DNA of 34,710 bases, from positions 1 to 34,710 of the forward strand of contig JAPLUO010000454.1 of the NCBI GenBank assembly GCA_026397595.1, written 5' to 3'. This document shows, in pieces, positions 1-6,129 of this stretch (its first letter is position 1; the number at the start of each line of letters is the position of its first letter). The position numbers and the translations under genes were made by a program. The stretch is from Caldifarciminota bacterium. Lineage in GTDB: Bacteria > Hydrothermota > Tepidihabitantia > Tepidihabitantales > Tepidihabitantaceae. The notes under the pieces are model-generated. The model was not told where the DNA came from and did no database searches. It was given only the letters and a program-made list of their open reading frames with translations.

Positions 1-320
1 CGGGTGAAGCCGCAGAGTTGTTTCAGGCCCTCGTCCATTTCGATCTCCCGGATGTCTTCCATCGTCCGGCCTGCCTGTGCGTGGCCGCACGCAGACAGGC
101 CACCACCGCAGAGCGTCAGGACCAAGGGGAGCACGTACTCCTGGGGTTTGAACCCGTGGCCGGAGCCTGGTGCCGGCAGGTTCTCTTTGATGCTCTTCCT
201 GACGCCCAGCACCAGCGCGGCTTCCTGAAACAAAGCCAGGCCGGCTCGGCCGGTGATGGTGTCGCGAGTCGCCGCAAGCTGGAAATCAAGTCGTTCCTGT
301 GTCACAGCCGGTCCAAACAT
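1..320 (-). CDS. IS1380-like transposase, N-terminal part (runs off the left edge)
   Basis: Reading leftward from an ATG at 320 gives about 106 codons with no stop before the window edge, so only the N-terminus is present and the ORF track omits it. The product contains APGSGHGFKPQEYVLPLVL, a GGG turn and MEDIREIEMDEGLKQLCG. From memory this matches the N-terminal region of IS1380-family transposases, which have an invariant GGG(R)xxEDIRE segment. A purine-rich AGGGAG lies about 8 nt before the ATG. About ten residues (LSACGHAQAG) sit between the GGG turn and RTMEDIRE, and they coincide with a DNA palindrome (68-101). The catalytic core would lie outside the window, so it cannot be judged whether the element is complete. 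Family recognition is by motif only. Confidence 0.7.
   Translation of the reverse strand, partial: MFGPAVTQERLDFQLAATRDTITGRAGLALFQEAALVLGVRKSIKENLPAPGSGHGFKPQEYVLPLVLTLCGGGLSACGHAQAGRTMEDIREIEMDEGLKQLCGFT
68..101. repeat. 34-bp palindrome inside the transposase reading frame
   Basis: The arms GGCCTGCCTGTGCGTG and CGCACGCAGACAGGCC pair over 16 positions, with two mismatches and G-T wobbles, around a very short loop. The transposase frame reads through it. It encodes the extra LSACGHAQAG segment that interrupts a motif normally contiguous in the family. Confidence 0.65.
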
Positions 321-465
321 CTGGCTGCTCCCTTCTTCACCTGACGGGTGAGGTAGTTGCATACCGTTTAGACGCAGGTGATACAAAGGAAGTAGCCTCT
401 TCTTTTCACCCCGACTCAGATTTCAATGTCGGGACTAGGGAGTGCGTGCGTCCGGGATTACTCGC

Positions 466-494
466 TTGACGCCGTCCGCACTCATGCGTATAAT
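466..494 (+). promoter_or_regulatory. Sigma70-type promoter, almost abutting the ATG of the 500-2707 gene
   Basis: The -35 is TTGACG (466-471), the spacer is 17 bp and the -10 is a perfect TATAAT (489-494). Only 5 nt separate the -10 from the ATG at 500, so the expected +1 falls on or next to the start codon and no Shine-Dalgarno fits. A leaderless transcript is the simplest reading. The stretch 321-465 holds no gene that I can support and may include the end of the IS1380-like element. Confidence 0.7.
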
Positions 495-499
495 GCGAA

Positions 500-2707
500 A
501 TGGCACCGGACGGACCGTACGCTGGCTCGCGGCGCACGCCGGGCTTGTCCGCAGGAATCGCGGACGTCATTCCCTTCGTCCTGCTGGCTATCGGGACGGC
601 GATCTCCTGTTACGTCTTTGTGGCGCCGGGACACCCCTTGACGGTCGATGCCTGGCCGCATCTCTCGCGCACGAAGATAGTCTATGAGGCGTTGCGAGAT
701 GGGCACTCGCCGTTCTGGTCCTTCATGTTCTATTCCGGCTACCCGGCGCTCCGCTTCTACAGCCCCCTGTTCTACTTCGCGGGCGGCGTCCTGGCCCTGG
801 CAACCCGGGGTGACATCCTTCTTGCCCTGCGGATTCTCCTGGTTTCGCTCCAGATGCTGTCCGTCTGCGCCATGTTCCTTCTTCTTTGGCGACGCGTCCG
901 CGATGTCCAGGCAGCGGCGCTCGGTTCGCTGGTCTATGTCTTTGTGCCCTGGCGGGCACATCTCCTGGGCGGGTATGCCCATTATCCTCAGGCGATGATC
1001 TACGTTTGGCTGCCATTGATGTTCTTCTTCCTCGACCGGCTGATGGCTCGGCGCGACCGCCGCGACGCGCTGATGCTCGGCCTCGTCGTTGTGCTCAGCC
1101 TGCTCTCCCATATCATCTACGCCGCGGCAGCGGTCGTCTTTCTCTGCCTAGTTCTTCTGCTCGGCTTCCCGCGATCAACCCGGGAACGCGGAACGCGGGC
1201 GCCCGTCGCCCAGCTCGTCCTCTCCGCACTCGCTGCTTTGGCGTTGAGTGCCTTCTTTCTCATTCCTCTCCTCGCCGAATACCGGAGCCACGCTTTCCTT
1301 CAGCCTTCACTGTCTGTTGCGGCTCCGGACCTGCGGGCAGTTCTGGGTTTCCTTCCCAGACTGCAAGGCCGCTACGGCGGCTATCTTGGACTTAGTGTTC
1401 TGACTCTGCTCCTGTTGGCGATTGTCACGGTTGGCTCTGGAACCCGACGCCGGTACGCCTTGTCGGTCACGCTCTGCCTGGTCATCTCATCGTTGTACGT
1501 ATTCGTCCTGCCCTCGCTCGGCGCGGTCGGTTCGGCGCTCGCCCTGAACCTGCCGCCCGAGCGCTTCCTGGTCTTCTTCCTGTTCTTTGCCGCACTCCTG
1601 ATTGGCTCGGCCTGGTCGGCTTGGAAGGCGCAAGTGGGACTCCTGCGCAGATTCTCACTGCTGGCGTTCATCGTGCTGGTCGAGGTCATCGCGGTGGACT
1701 GCACGGGATGGAACCTTCTGGACTACAACTACCCGAAACAGCGATTCCTAGCTGCGCGGCCGGGCGTTTACTCGCTTATTGCGGCAGAGGACCACAGCAA
1801 GATCCTCGACCTGACCGTTCTCAGGGACAAGGTCGACGACTTCATGCGCACCGAGTCCTACCCTGCGATGGGCTTCATGTTCGGCAACCTGCCTACGCCC
1901 CTGGGTCCCTTCTATCACCAATTCGCCCCGCGGTCTATGCTCTACTGCTATCCTTGGATTAACGCGGCGGCAGCCGACCTGGGCGATACGACGAGCCGGG
2001 GCGTTGCCACCCGCACTCGGAAGGCTTTGGCACTGATGGGAGTGAGCCACGTGCTGATGTACCCGAAGTCACTCCAATGCCCGCCGCCGGGAGACTCCTC
2101 GTGTCCCAGTCTTCTGACGAAAGATGGTTTTCGCTGGGACAGCCGGTTTGTGGTACCCGGCGAACGGCCCTACCTTGTGTTCGGAGCGACCGGGTTCGGC
2201 ATGGTCCTGGCAAGCAATCGCATCCGGCCCGTGCCCGCAGAACGCGTAGTTCAACAGAGAACCTTGCGTATCGCCGACGACTGGCAGGCACTGCTGGACT
2301 CGGTCTCAGTCAACGACACGCTCAGCGAACTCTCCTACATCCCGGTCACCACGCGCGACCGGTTCGACTCCCTGCCGGGCCGCCCCGGGCTGAGCGTCGC
2401 CGCGACGTCAATCCGGGACCAGGATGTGACGGTCCGGCTCACAGCAAGCTGCGACTGCTTCTTGCGCCTGGCGGTAAGTTACTACCCTGAGCTCAGGGTG
2501 ACGGTCGACGAGAACGTGGTTCAGTTCCGGGAAACCAAGGACCACTTCATCTACCTGCGCTGTCCCGAGGGCACGCATACGGTGAGAGTGACCGCCCCGC
2601 TCACCCCGGTTCGACGCTGGACTTTCGCCGTCAGTGCCCTGGCCGCAGTACTGCTGATTCTGGGGCTGGCCCTGCCCGAGCGCCGCAAGGGTCAGCCTGC
2701 ATCCTGA
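500..2707 (+). CDS. Polytopic membrane protein, PTPS-related/GT-C-like
   Basis: The 735-aa product has roughly a dozen hydrophobic segments and a soluble C-terminal part (about 420-700) before a last membrane helix followed by a basic tail (PERRKGQPAS). After the first helix it reads HPLTVDAWPHLSRTKIVYEA, then FYSGYPALRFYSPLFYFAGG. That pattern (an acidic residue plus WPHL, then GYP..RFYSPL) is what I recall from the 6-pyruvoyl-tetrahydropterin-synthase-related membrane family and YfhO/GT-C glycosyltransferase-like proteins. A lipid-linked sugar transferase or cell-envelope role is inferred only. The ATG at 500 is chosen because the frame opens there and the promoter geometry fits a leaderless start. 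The gene stands alone, with more than 1 kb of non-coding DNA after it. Confidence 0.7.
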   Translation: MAPDGPYAGSRRTPGLSAGIADVIPFVLLAIGTAISCYVFVAPGHPLTVDAWPHLSRTKIVYEALRDGHSPFWSFMFYSGYPALRFYSPLFYFAGGVLALATRGDILLALRILLVSLQMLSVCAMFLLLWRRVRDVQAAALGSLVYVFVPWRAHLLGGYAHYPQAMIYVWLPLMFFFLDRLMARRDRRDALMLGLVVVLSLLSHIIYAAAAVVFLCLVLLLGFPRSTRERGTRAPVAQLVLSALAALALSAFFLIPLLAEYRSHAFLQPSLSVAAPDLRAVLGFLPRLQGRYGGYLGLSVLTLLLLAIVTVGSGTRRRYALSVTLCLVISSLYVFVLPSLGAVGSALALNLPPERFLVFFLFFAALLIGSAWSAWKAQVGLLRRFSLLAFIVLVEVIAVDCTGWNLLDYNYPKQRFLAARPGVYSLIAAEDHSKILDLTVLRDKVDDFMRTESYPAMGFMFGNLPTPLGPFYHQFAPRSMLYCYPWINAAAADLGDTTSRGVATRTRKALALMGVSHVLMYPKSLQCPPPGDSSCPSLLTKDGFRWDSRFVVPGERPYLVFGATGFGMVLASNRIRPVPAERVVQQRTLRIADDWQALLDSVSVNDTLSELSYIPVTTRDRFDSLPGRPGLSVAATSIRDQDVTVRLTASCDCFLRLAVSYYPELRVTVDENVVQFRETKDHFIYLRCPEGTHTVRVTAPLTPVRRWTFAVSALAAVLLILGLALPERRKGQPAS

Positions 2708-2719
2708 TCCACCGCCCGG

Positions 2720-2748
2720 GCAATCGGACGACTCCCGCCACCGATTGC
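2720..2748 (+). other. Stem-loop just after the membrane-protein gene
   Basis: A perfect 8-bp stem (GCAATCGG/CCGATTGC) with a 13-nt loop starts 12 nt after the stop. No T-run follows, so it is not a classical intrinsic terminator. It could be a 3'-end stabiliser. Confidence 0.4.
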
Positions 2749-2877
2749 AGGCTGCCGCGGACGGAATCAGGAGATGCCTGCTCGGCGCCAGACTCCAGCC
2801 GTCAGAACAGGCGTGAATGCACAACTGCAAGAATCGCGGCGCCAATTCGTGCGATGGCAGCCGGGCGGTATGATTCA

Positions 2878-2940
2878 TGTCGCACTGACATAACTCACTG
2901 GCGGAATGCGAGTTAGCAGACCGGGTTCAAATCTGTGGAA
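2878..2940 (+). repeat. Diverged direct repeat, copy A (in the gene-free stretch 2708-3768)
   Basis: TGTCGCACTGACATAAC and the following bases align without gaps to 3402-3464, by my count about three quarters identical over about 57 nt. The stretch 2708-3768 has no convincing gene. It holds this repeat pair, the leader element copies (3226-3265, 3628-3667) and otherwise unassigned sequence. It looks like decayed copies of the region upstream of the pilins. Confidence 0.6.
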
Positions 2941-3225
2941 TCAGTCGTGGGACGACGTGAGACATTGGCTCGGCTGCATTCCCTGACATGACTATGCGGT
3001 TAACTCATCAGATGAAAGACGGTGATGTCGCCTGCTTTGCTTGGCCAAGTAGACCCAGAAGTCCTGCATGCCTGTACCGGAGCGCGCTAAGTGCTGTTTT
3101 CCGCACACTACCGGGTCATACGTCTCGCCGGTAGTTACGAGCGAACACCTCTCGAGCGAGGACTGAACGGCGACCATCTCAGGCCAAATGAGGGTCGTCC
3201 TGACGGACCGGCTGATGCGGGCGCA

Positions 3226-3265
3226 GATACGGACCCAAGGCTTGGGTCTGCCCCCGGAAGCTGCC
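3226..3265 (+). repeat. Pilin-leader element, copy 1 (no pilin after it)
   Basis: This copy has the pattern GATAC-GAC-AAG-GGGTCTG-CGGAA shared with 3628-3667 and 4544-4583. GACCCAAG and CTTGGGTC form a small hairpin here. No pilin follows this copy, which suggests a dead or partial module. Confidence 0.5.
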
Positions 3266-3401
3266 AGATACCCCAAGCGTACGCAGACCGTTTCCGTCCG
3301 AACCTCTCTTCATGCAACCCTACCTTGGTGGCCGGTTTCCCGGCGGTTATCGAAGTGAATCGCTACGGCAGTCGCCCAGCATCGCCAAGTGGACGAATCT
3401 G

Positions 3402-3464
3402 TGTCGCAGTGACATAACACACCGGTAGAACGTAAGTTAGCGTACTGGGTTTGAGTCCGCAGAC
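3402..3464 (+). repeat. Diverged direct repeat, copy B
   Basis: This is the partner of 2878-2940, 524 bp downstream and in the same orientation (TGTCGCAGTGACATAAC...). The T-loop-like words GGTTCAAATC in copy A and GGTTTGAGTC in copy B are not part of a foldable tRNA. Confidence 0.6.
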
Positions 3465-3627
3465 TCGGTCGCGGAGAATGCGAGAATTCGCACCAAGTCG
3501 ATTCCTGAAGCGCAACCTCCACATTACTAACTAGTTACGGACGAAACGCCTTGAAAATGATGGTGGCACGGCAACTGCAATGGACGATGTGAGTACCGCT
3601 TCCTGCGGGTCTGCCGTGGGAGGCGAA

Positions 3628-3667
3628 GATACTGACCTGAAGCCTGGGTCTGTTTGCGGAAACCGCG
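3628..3667 (+). repeat. Pilin-leader element, copy 2 (upstream of the first pilin)
   Basis: GATACTGACC...GGGTCTG...CGGAAACC lies about 100 nt before the pilin ATG at 3769. It aligns over 40 nt with copies at 3226 and 4544. The outer bases GACC/GGTC can pair, as in the other copies. Confidence 0.5.
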
Positions 3668-3768
3668 CAGTCATTGCATTGCTGGGTTACATCCACGGGA
3701 ACTTGACGCGGTCGGCTGCTGCAGAACCAGAAAAAGAGGCAGAGCATGGCACGACCAGAAAGGGTCTA

Positions 3769-3948
3769 ATGACACGCAAAGCACTCGGGGCCGCCAAGGC
3801 CCTCCTACTTGATGAAAGCGGTCAGACGATGTTGGAGTACATCGTAATCGTGGTTTTCGTCGTTATCGCCGCGATTATCGGTTTCCGGCTGGTCAAGGGC
3901 ATCGTGACACGAAGCGTCAAGAAGGCGTCCGCTTCTATCGAGCAATAG
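3769..3948 (+). CDS. flp: Flp-type (Tad) pilin prepilin
   Basis: The 59-aa product has a short basic leader (MTRKALGAAKALLLDESG), then QTMLEY and a hydrophobic helix (IVIVVFVVIAAIIGFRLV) with a basic tail. G before QTMLEY, with Glu at +5 and Tyr at +6, is the class IVb/Flp processing site of TadV-type peptidases. The product would be the major subunit of the Tad pilus, processed by the peptidase encoded at 5000. The ORF track starts at 3580, but the ATG at 3769 is chosen because it has an AAAGGG ribosome site, matches the paralogue start at 4678 and gives the usual Flp length. It differs from the second intact pilin at only 4 of 59 residues. Confidence 0.92.
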   Translation: MTRKALGAAKALLLDESGQTMLEYIVIVVFVVIAAIIGFRLVKGIVTRSVKKASASIEQ

Positions 3949-3977
3949 CCGGCGCTGGATTTGGAACCTAACCACCA

Positions 3978-4043
3978 GGATGCCGGGATCACGATGGCGT
4001 CACCCGAATTACCTGACGCACGCTCTCGTGGTCCTGGCATTCC
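3978..4043 (+). other. Large stem-loop downstream of the first pilin
   Basis: GGATGCCGGGATCACGA can pair with TCGTGGTCCTGGCATTCC, with one bulge and wobbles. The equivalent hairpin follows the other intact pilin (4887-4953). It has no U-tract. It may protect the pilin message or limit read-through. Confidence 0.55.
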
Positions 4044-4097
4044 GGGTGGCATGGCTTCCGCAAAGAAGTAGCGCATGATATGGCCGGAAGGAGTCAG

Positions 4098-4276
4098 ATG
4101 ACACGCAAGGCACTCGGGGCCGCCCAAACCCTCCTGCTCGTGAGTCCGGTCAGACGATGCTTGAGTACGTCGTGATTGTGGTCTTCGTCGTTATCGTCAT
4201 GTTTATCGCTTTCAGAATGGTCGGACCCATGATCCATCGCAACATCACGCGAGCGTCAACCTCTATCGAGCGGTAG
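4098..4276 (+). pseudogene. Frameshifted Flp pilin copy
   Basis: It starts like the other copies (ATG ACACGCAAGGCACTCGGGGCC, with an AAGGAG site). At CTGCTCGTGAGTCCGGTCAG, one base is missing relative to CTGCTCGACGAGTCCGGTCAG in the 4678 copy. The frame then shifts, and the rest (QTMLEYVVIVVFVVIV...ASTSIER, stop at 4274) is read in another frame. The total is 179 nt where 180 is expected. The hydrophobic core has also diverged (VMFIAFRMVGP), so it has probably been dead or relaxed for some time. A sequencing indel is possible but does not explain the extra substitutions. Confidence 0.8.
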
Positions 4277-4474
4277 TCATCGCTGACTCCGGAGCCTGGA
4301 CGCCAACATGCCGAGAGCACAAGAGCGGTGTTTGTGCATCGCCACTCACGATAGCCTCTTCTATCCTGCATTCCGGGTATTGCACCTCACCCCTCTCGCG
4401 AGATCCCGACTTCTTTGCCGGACGCAGCCATGCAACTGCCTTTGGCTCAGACACTTGATGCAGTCATGTATTCC

Positions 4475-4502
4475 TTGACGTTCCTCCAGATTCCGCTATG
4501 AT
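4475..4502 (+). promoter_or_regulatory. Sigma70-type promoter of the second intact pilin
   Basis: The -35 is TTGACG (4475-4480), the spacer 16 bp and the -10 TATGAT (4497-4502). The predicted start near 4509 leaves a leader of about 170 nt that contains the repeated leader element at 4544. It may also serve the downstream Tad genes if the 4887-4953 hairpin is read through. Confidence 0.6.
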
Positions 4503-4543
4503 CGAACATAAGTATCGCCTTCACGTTTAGACGTAAGGGTGGA

Positions 4544-4583
4544 GATACAGACACGAAGACAGGGTCTGTCCGCGGAAACCTCC
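4544..4583 (+). repeat. Pilin-leader element, copy 3 (in the 5' UTR of the second pilin)
   Basis: GATACAGAC...GGGTCTGT...CGGAAACC has a 6-bp outer stem (ACAGAC/GTCTGT) just inside the predicted transcript. The same layout occurs before the first pilin. Confidence 0.5.
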
Positions 4584-4677
4584 ACGTTCTGGTTCTCGTG
4601 GGTTTACGTGCACTAGGACTTGAGTAGGTTGGCTGCCACAGAACCACAACATGATACGACCAAAAGGGGGATCATTC

Positions 4678-4857
4678 ATGATACGCAAAGCGCTTGGGGC
4701 CGGCAAGGCCCTCCTGCTCGACGAGTCCGGTCAGACGATGCTTGAGTACATCGTAATCGTGGTTTTCGTCGTTATCGCCGCGATTATCGGTTTCAGACTG
4801 GTCAAGGGCATCGTGCAGCGAAGCGTCAAGAAGGCGTCCGTCTCTATCGAGCAATAG
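4678..4857 (+). CDS. flp: Flp-type (Tad) pilin prepilin, second intact copy
   Basis: The 59-aa product has the same G^QTMLEY processing site and hydrophobic helix as the 3769 copy. Differences are T/I2, A/G9, T/Q47 and A/V55. The ATG at 4678 is preferred over the in-frame ATG at 4651 because AAAGGGGGA lies 6 nt before it and the paralogue starts at the same place. From the GAGTAC codons through GGTTTC the two pilins are identical even at silent sites, while their leader codons and upstream DNA differ. It is the last pilin before the Tad assembly genes and has the clearest promoter, so it is probably the main expressed subunit. Confidence 0.93.
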   Translation: MIRKALGAGKALLLDESGQTMLEYIVIVVFVVIAAIIGFRLVKGIVQRSVKKASVSIEQ

Positions 4858-4886
4858 CCGGCGCTGAATCCGGAACCTGACTTCCG

Positions 4887-4953
4887 GGATGCCAGGATCA
4901 CGAGAAGGTTAGCTCAGTGTTCTTGACGTACACTCTGGTGACCTTGGCATTCC
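4887..4953 (+). other. Large stem-loop between the second pilin and the prepilin peptidase
   Basis: GGATGCCAGGATCACGAG can pair with CTCTGGTGACCTTGGCATTCC, with small bulges. It corresponds to 3978-4043. No T-run follows. Its position between an abundant structural subunit and the assembly genes would suit differential expression (inference). Confidence 0.55.
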
Positions 4954-4999
4954 GGGCGGCAGGGCTTCCGTTTCCGGATCAGGACTGTCGGCGCTGAAG

Positions 5000-5560
5000 A
5001 TGCAGACTATGACAGGTTTCCCGCCCGTCGCCATCGATGTTTTTACGCTTCTTCTGTTGGGGCTGTGCGTCTATTGGGACCTGAGATACAGGAAAATCCC
5101 CAACTGGGCCACGCTGCCCGGCATCGTTCTGGGGCTCGGAGTGAACGGCCTGTTTGGTGGCTGGGCAGGGATGAAGGCTTCAGGCATCGGCCTCCTCGTC
5201 GGCTTCGGAGCTCTGCTGGTGTTGTTTGTGCTCGGCTGGATGGGCGGCGGCGATGTTAAGCTGATGGCTGCCGTCGGGGCGCTGAAAGGCTATCCGTTCA
5301 TCGTCTCGGCGCTGTTCTACTCATTAATCGTGGGCGTGGTAATTGGTGTCGCCCTGCTGATCTGGAACCGCAAGACGCTGCGCACGTTTAAGAACCTCTT
5401 CTATGTCGTGGGCTCCCGCGTCTCGCGCCTGGTCCCGAAACAGAACATCGTCCGCGAAGAAACCCAGAAGCTGCCTTTCGGGCTCGCCATCGAGCTCGGG
5501 ACTATATGGGCACTGGTCATGGGTTACGCGTGGAGTCCGCTGAGATTCGCTTTCCAGTGA
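5000..5560 (+). CDS. tadV: Prepilin peptidase, A24 family (TadV/CpaA)
   Basis: The 186-aa integral membrane aspartic protease would cleave the Flp leader after Gly. The two catalytic aspartates are visible in YWDLRYRKIPN (about residue 27) and in the GGGDVKL (GxGD) motif near residue 90. Five or six hydrophobic segments and the short length fit the TadV/CpaA type, which lacks the N-methylation domain. A C-terminal region (about 130-186) extends beyond the core. The start could be 5000 or the in-frame ATG at 5009, and neither has a strong ribosome site. It lies 142 nt after a pilin and heads the assembly genes. Confidence 0.93.
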   Translation: MQTMTGFPPVAIDVFTLLLLGLCVYWDLRYRKIPNWATLPGIVLGLGVNGLFGGWAGMKASGIGLLVGFGALLVLFVLGWMGGGDVKLMAAVGALKGYPFIVSALFYSLIVGVVIGVALLIWNRKTLRTFKNLFYVVGSRVSRLVPKQNIVREETQKLPFGLAIELGTIWALVMGYAWSPLRFAFQ

Positions 5561-5571
5561 TTTCCACGACC

Positions 5572-5655
5572 GAGGACGGAAGACGGAGGACCGGAGATGG
5601 AGGATGGAAAACGTTCTTCGTTCGTCGTTCTTCTCTCCTTGTTCCTCGCTCCTGT
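5572..5655 (+). repeat. Heptad element E1 (12 x 7 nt, purine arm then pyrimidine arm)
   Basis: It splits exactly into six purine-rich heptads (GAGGACG, GAAGACG, GAGGACC...) and six pyrimidine-rich ones (TTCTTCG, TTCGTCG, TTCTTCT...). The two halves can pair as a slipping hairpin. It starts 11 nt after the peptidase stop and fills the space where the N-terminus of the next gene would be expected. Confidence 0.85.
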
Positions 5656-5690
5656 GAACCGCGAAAACGCACCTGGCGGCCGCATTAGCG

Positions 5691-6125
5691 ATGACCTCCA
5701 TCTCGCCGGGAAACGCGCAGGACGCCGTGGCGATTCTGAGCGCGTACGGCATGCCGGACCCGAACCAGACGGTGCGGACCCTTTGCGGCATCCCCGGTTT
5801 CCAGCAGGGCGATACTACCGTGTGGCTCGCGCGCCTGGCCAGTGCCTACGTGAGGACCGGCGAGCCGACCTGCGACACCGGCACGGCACCGGGCAAGACC
5901 CGCAAGCACATTATAGTCGATATTACCTACATCTACCGCTGTTCGTTCCTCCCGTTTGGAGACGTCTGGGGGCACTCGGGGCTCAACGCGTTCATCAGCT
6001 ATCTCAGGGGACTCCCGCCCCCGATTCCTGTTGTTATCGAACCCGCCGTCAACATGCTTGAGGATGCTTGGCGATGGAACGTCCCGCTCCACGGCCACGC
6101 AGTAACTGACTACTGGGGAAGCTAG
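5691..6125 (+). CDS. TadE-like envelope protein, probably lacking its N-terminal helix
   Basis: The 144-aa product has no membrane helix at the N-terminus. The part KHIIVDITYIYRCSF followed by a short hydrophobic tail resembles the C-terminal beta-rich half of TadE-family pseudopilins. That family normally begins with a hydrophobic segment containing an invariant Glu. The frame opens at a stop inside the end of element E1, the ATG at 5691 has no ribosome site, and only 11 nt separate E1 from the previous gene. The usual N-terminus may therefore have been lost or replaced by the repeat, or a frameshift hides it. It ends 4 nt before the next gene. TadE membership is tentative. Confidence 0.5.
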   Translation: MTSISPGNAQDAVAILSAYGMPDPNQTVRTLCGIPGFQQGDTTVWLARLASAYVRTGEPTCDTGTAPGKTRKHIIVDITYIYRCSFLPFGDVWGHSGLNAFISYLRGLPPPIPVVIEPAVNMLEDAWRWNVPLHGHAVTDYWGS

Positions 6126-6129
6126 CGGC

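Noticed and set aside
482-1111. 209-aa minus-strand ORF and similar antisense ORFs over long genes
   Set aside because: Shadow frames of high-GC coding sequence without their own start signals or recognisable domains.
2905-2945. tRNA-like T-loop words (GGTTCAAATC, GGTTTGAGTC at 3448)
   Set aside because: No acceptor, D or anticodon stems can be built around them. They are part of a diverged direct repeat.
3703-3731. TTGACG upstream of the first pilin as a promoter
   Set aside because: No acceptable -10 at 16-18 bp. The homologous position before the second pilin is TTGAGT with no -10 either.
3746-3769. Seven-codon leader peptide (MARPERV) before the first pilin
   Set aside because: The frame is not kept before the second pilin, where the equivalent ATG is in frame with the pilin itself.
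4922-4950. TTGACG as a promoter for the prepilin peptidase
   Set aside because: It lies in the loop of the conserved hairpin and has no -10 match (TGGCAT).
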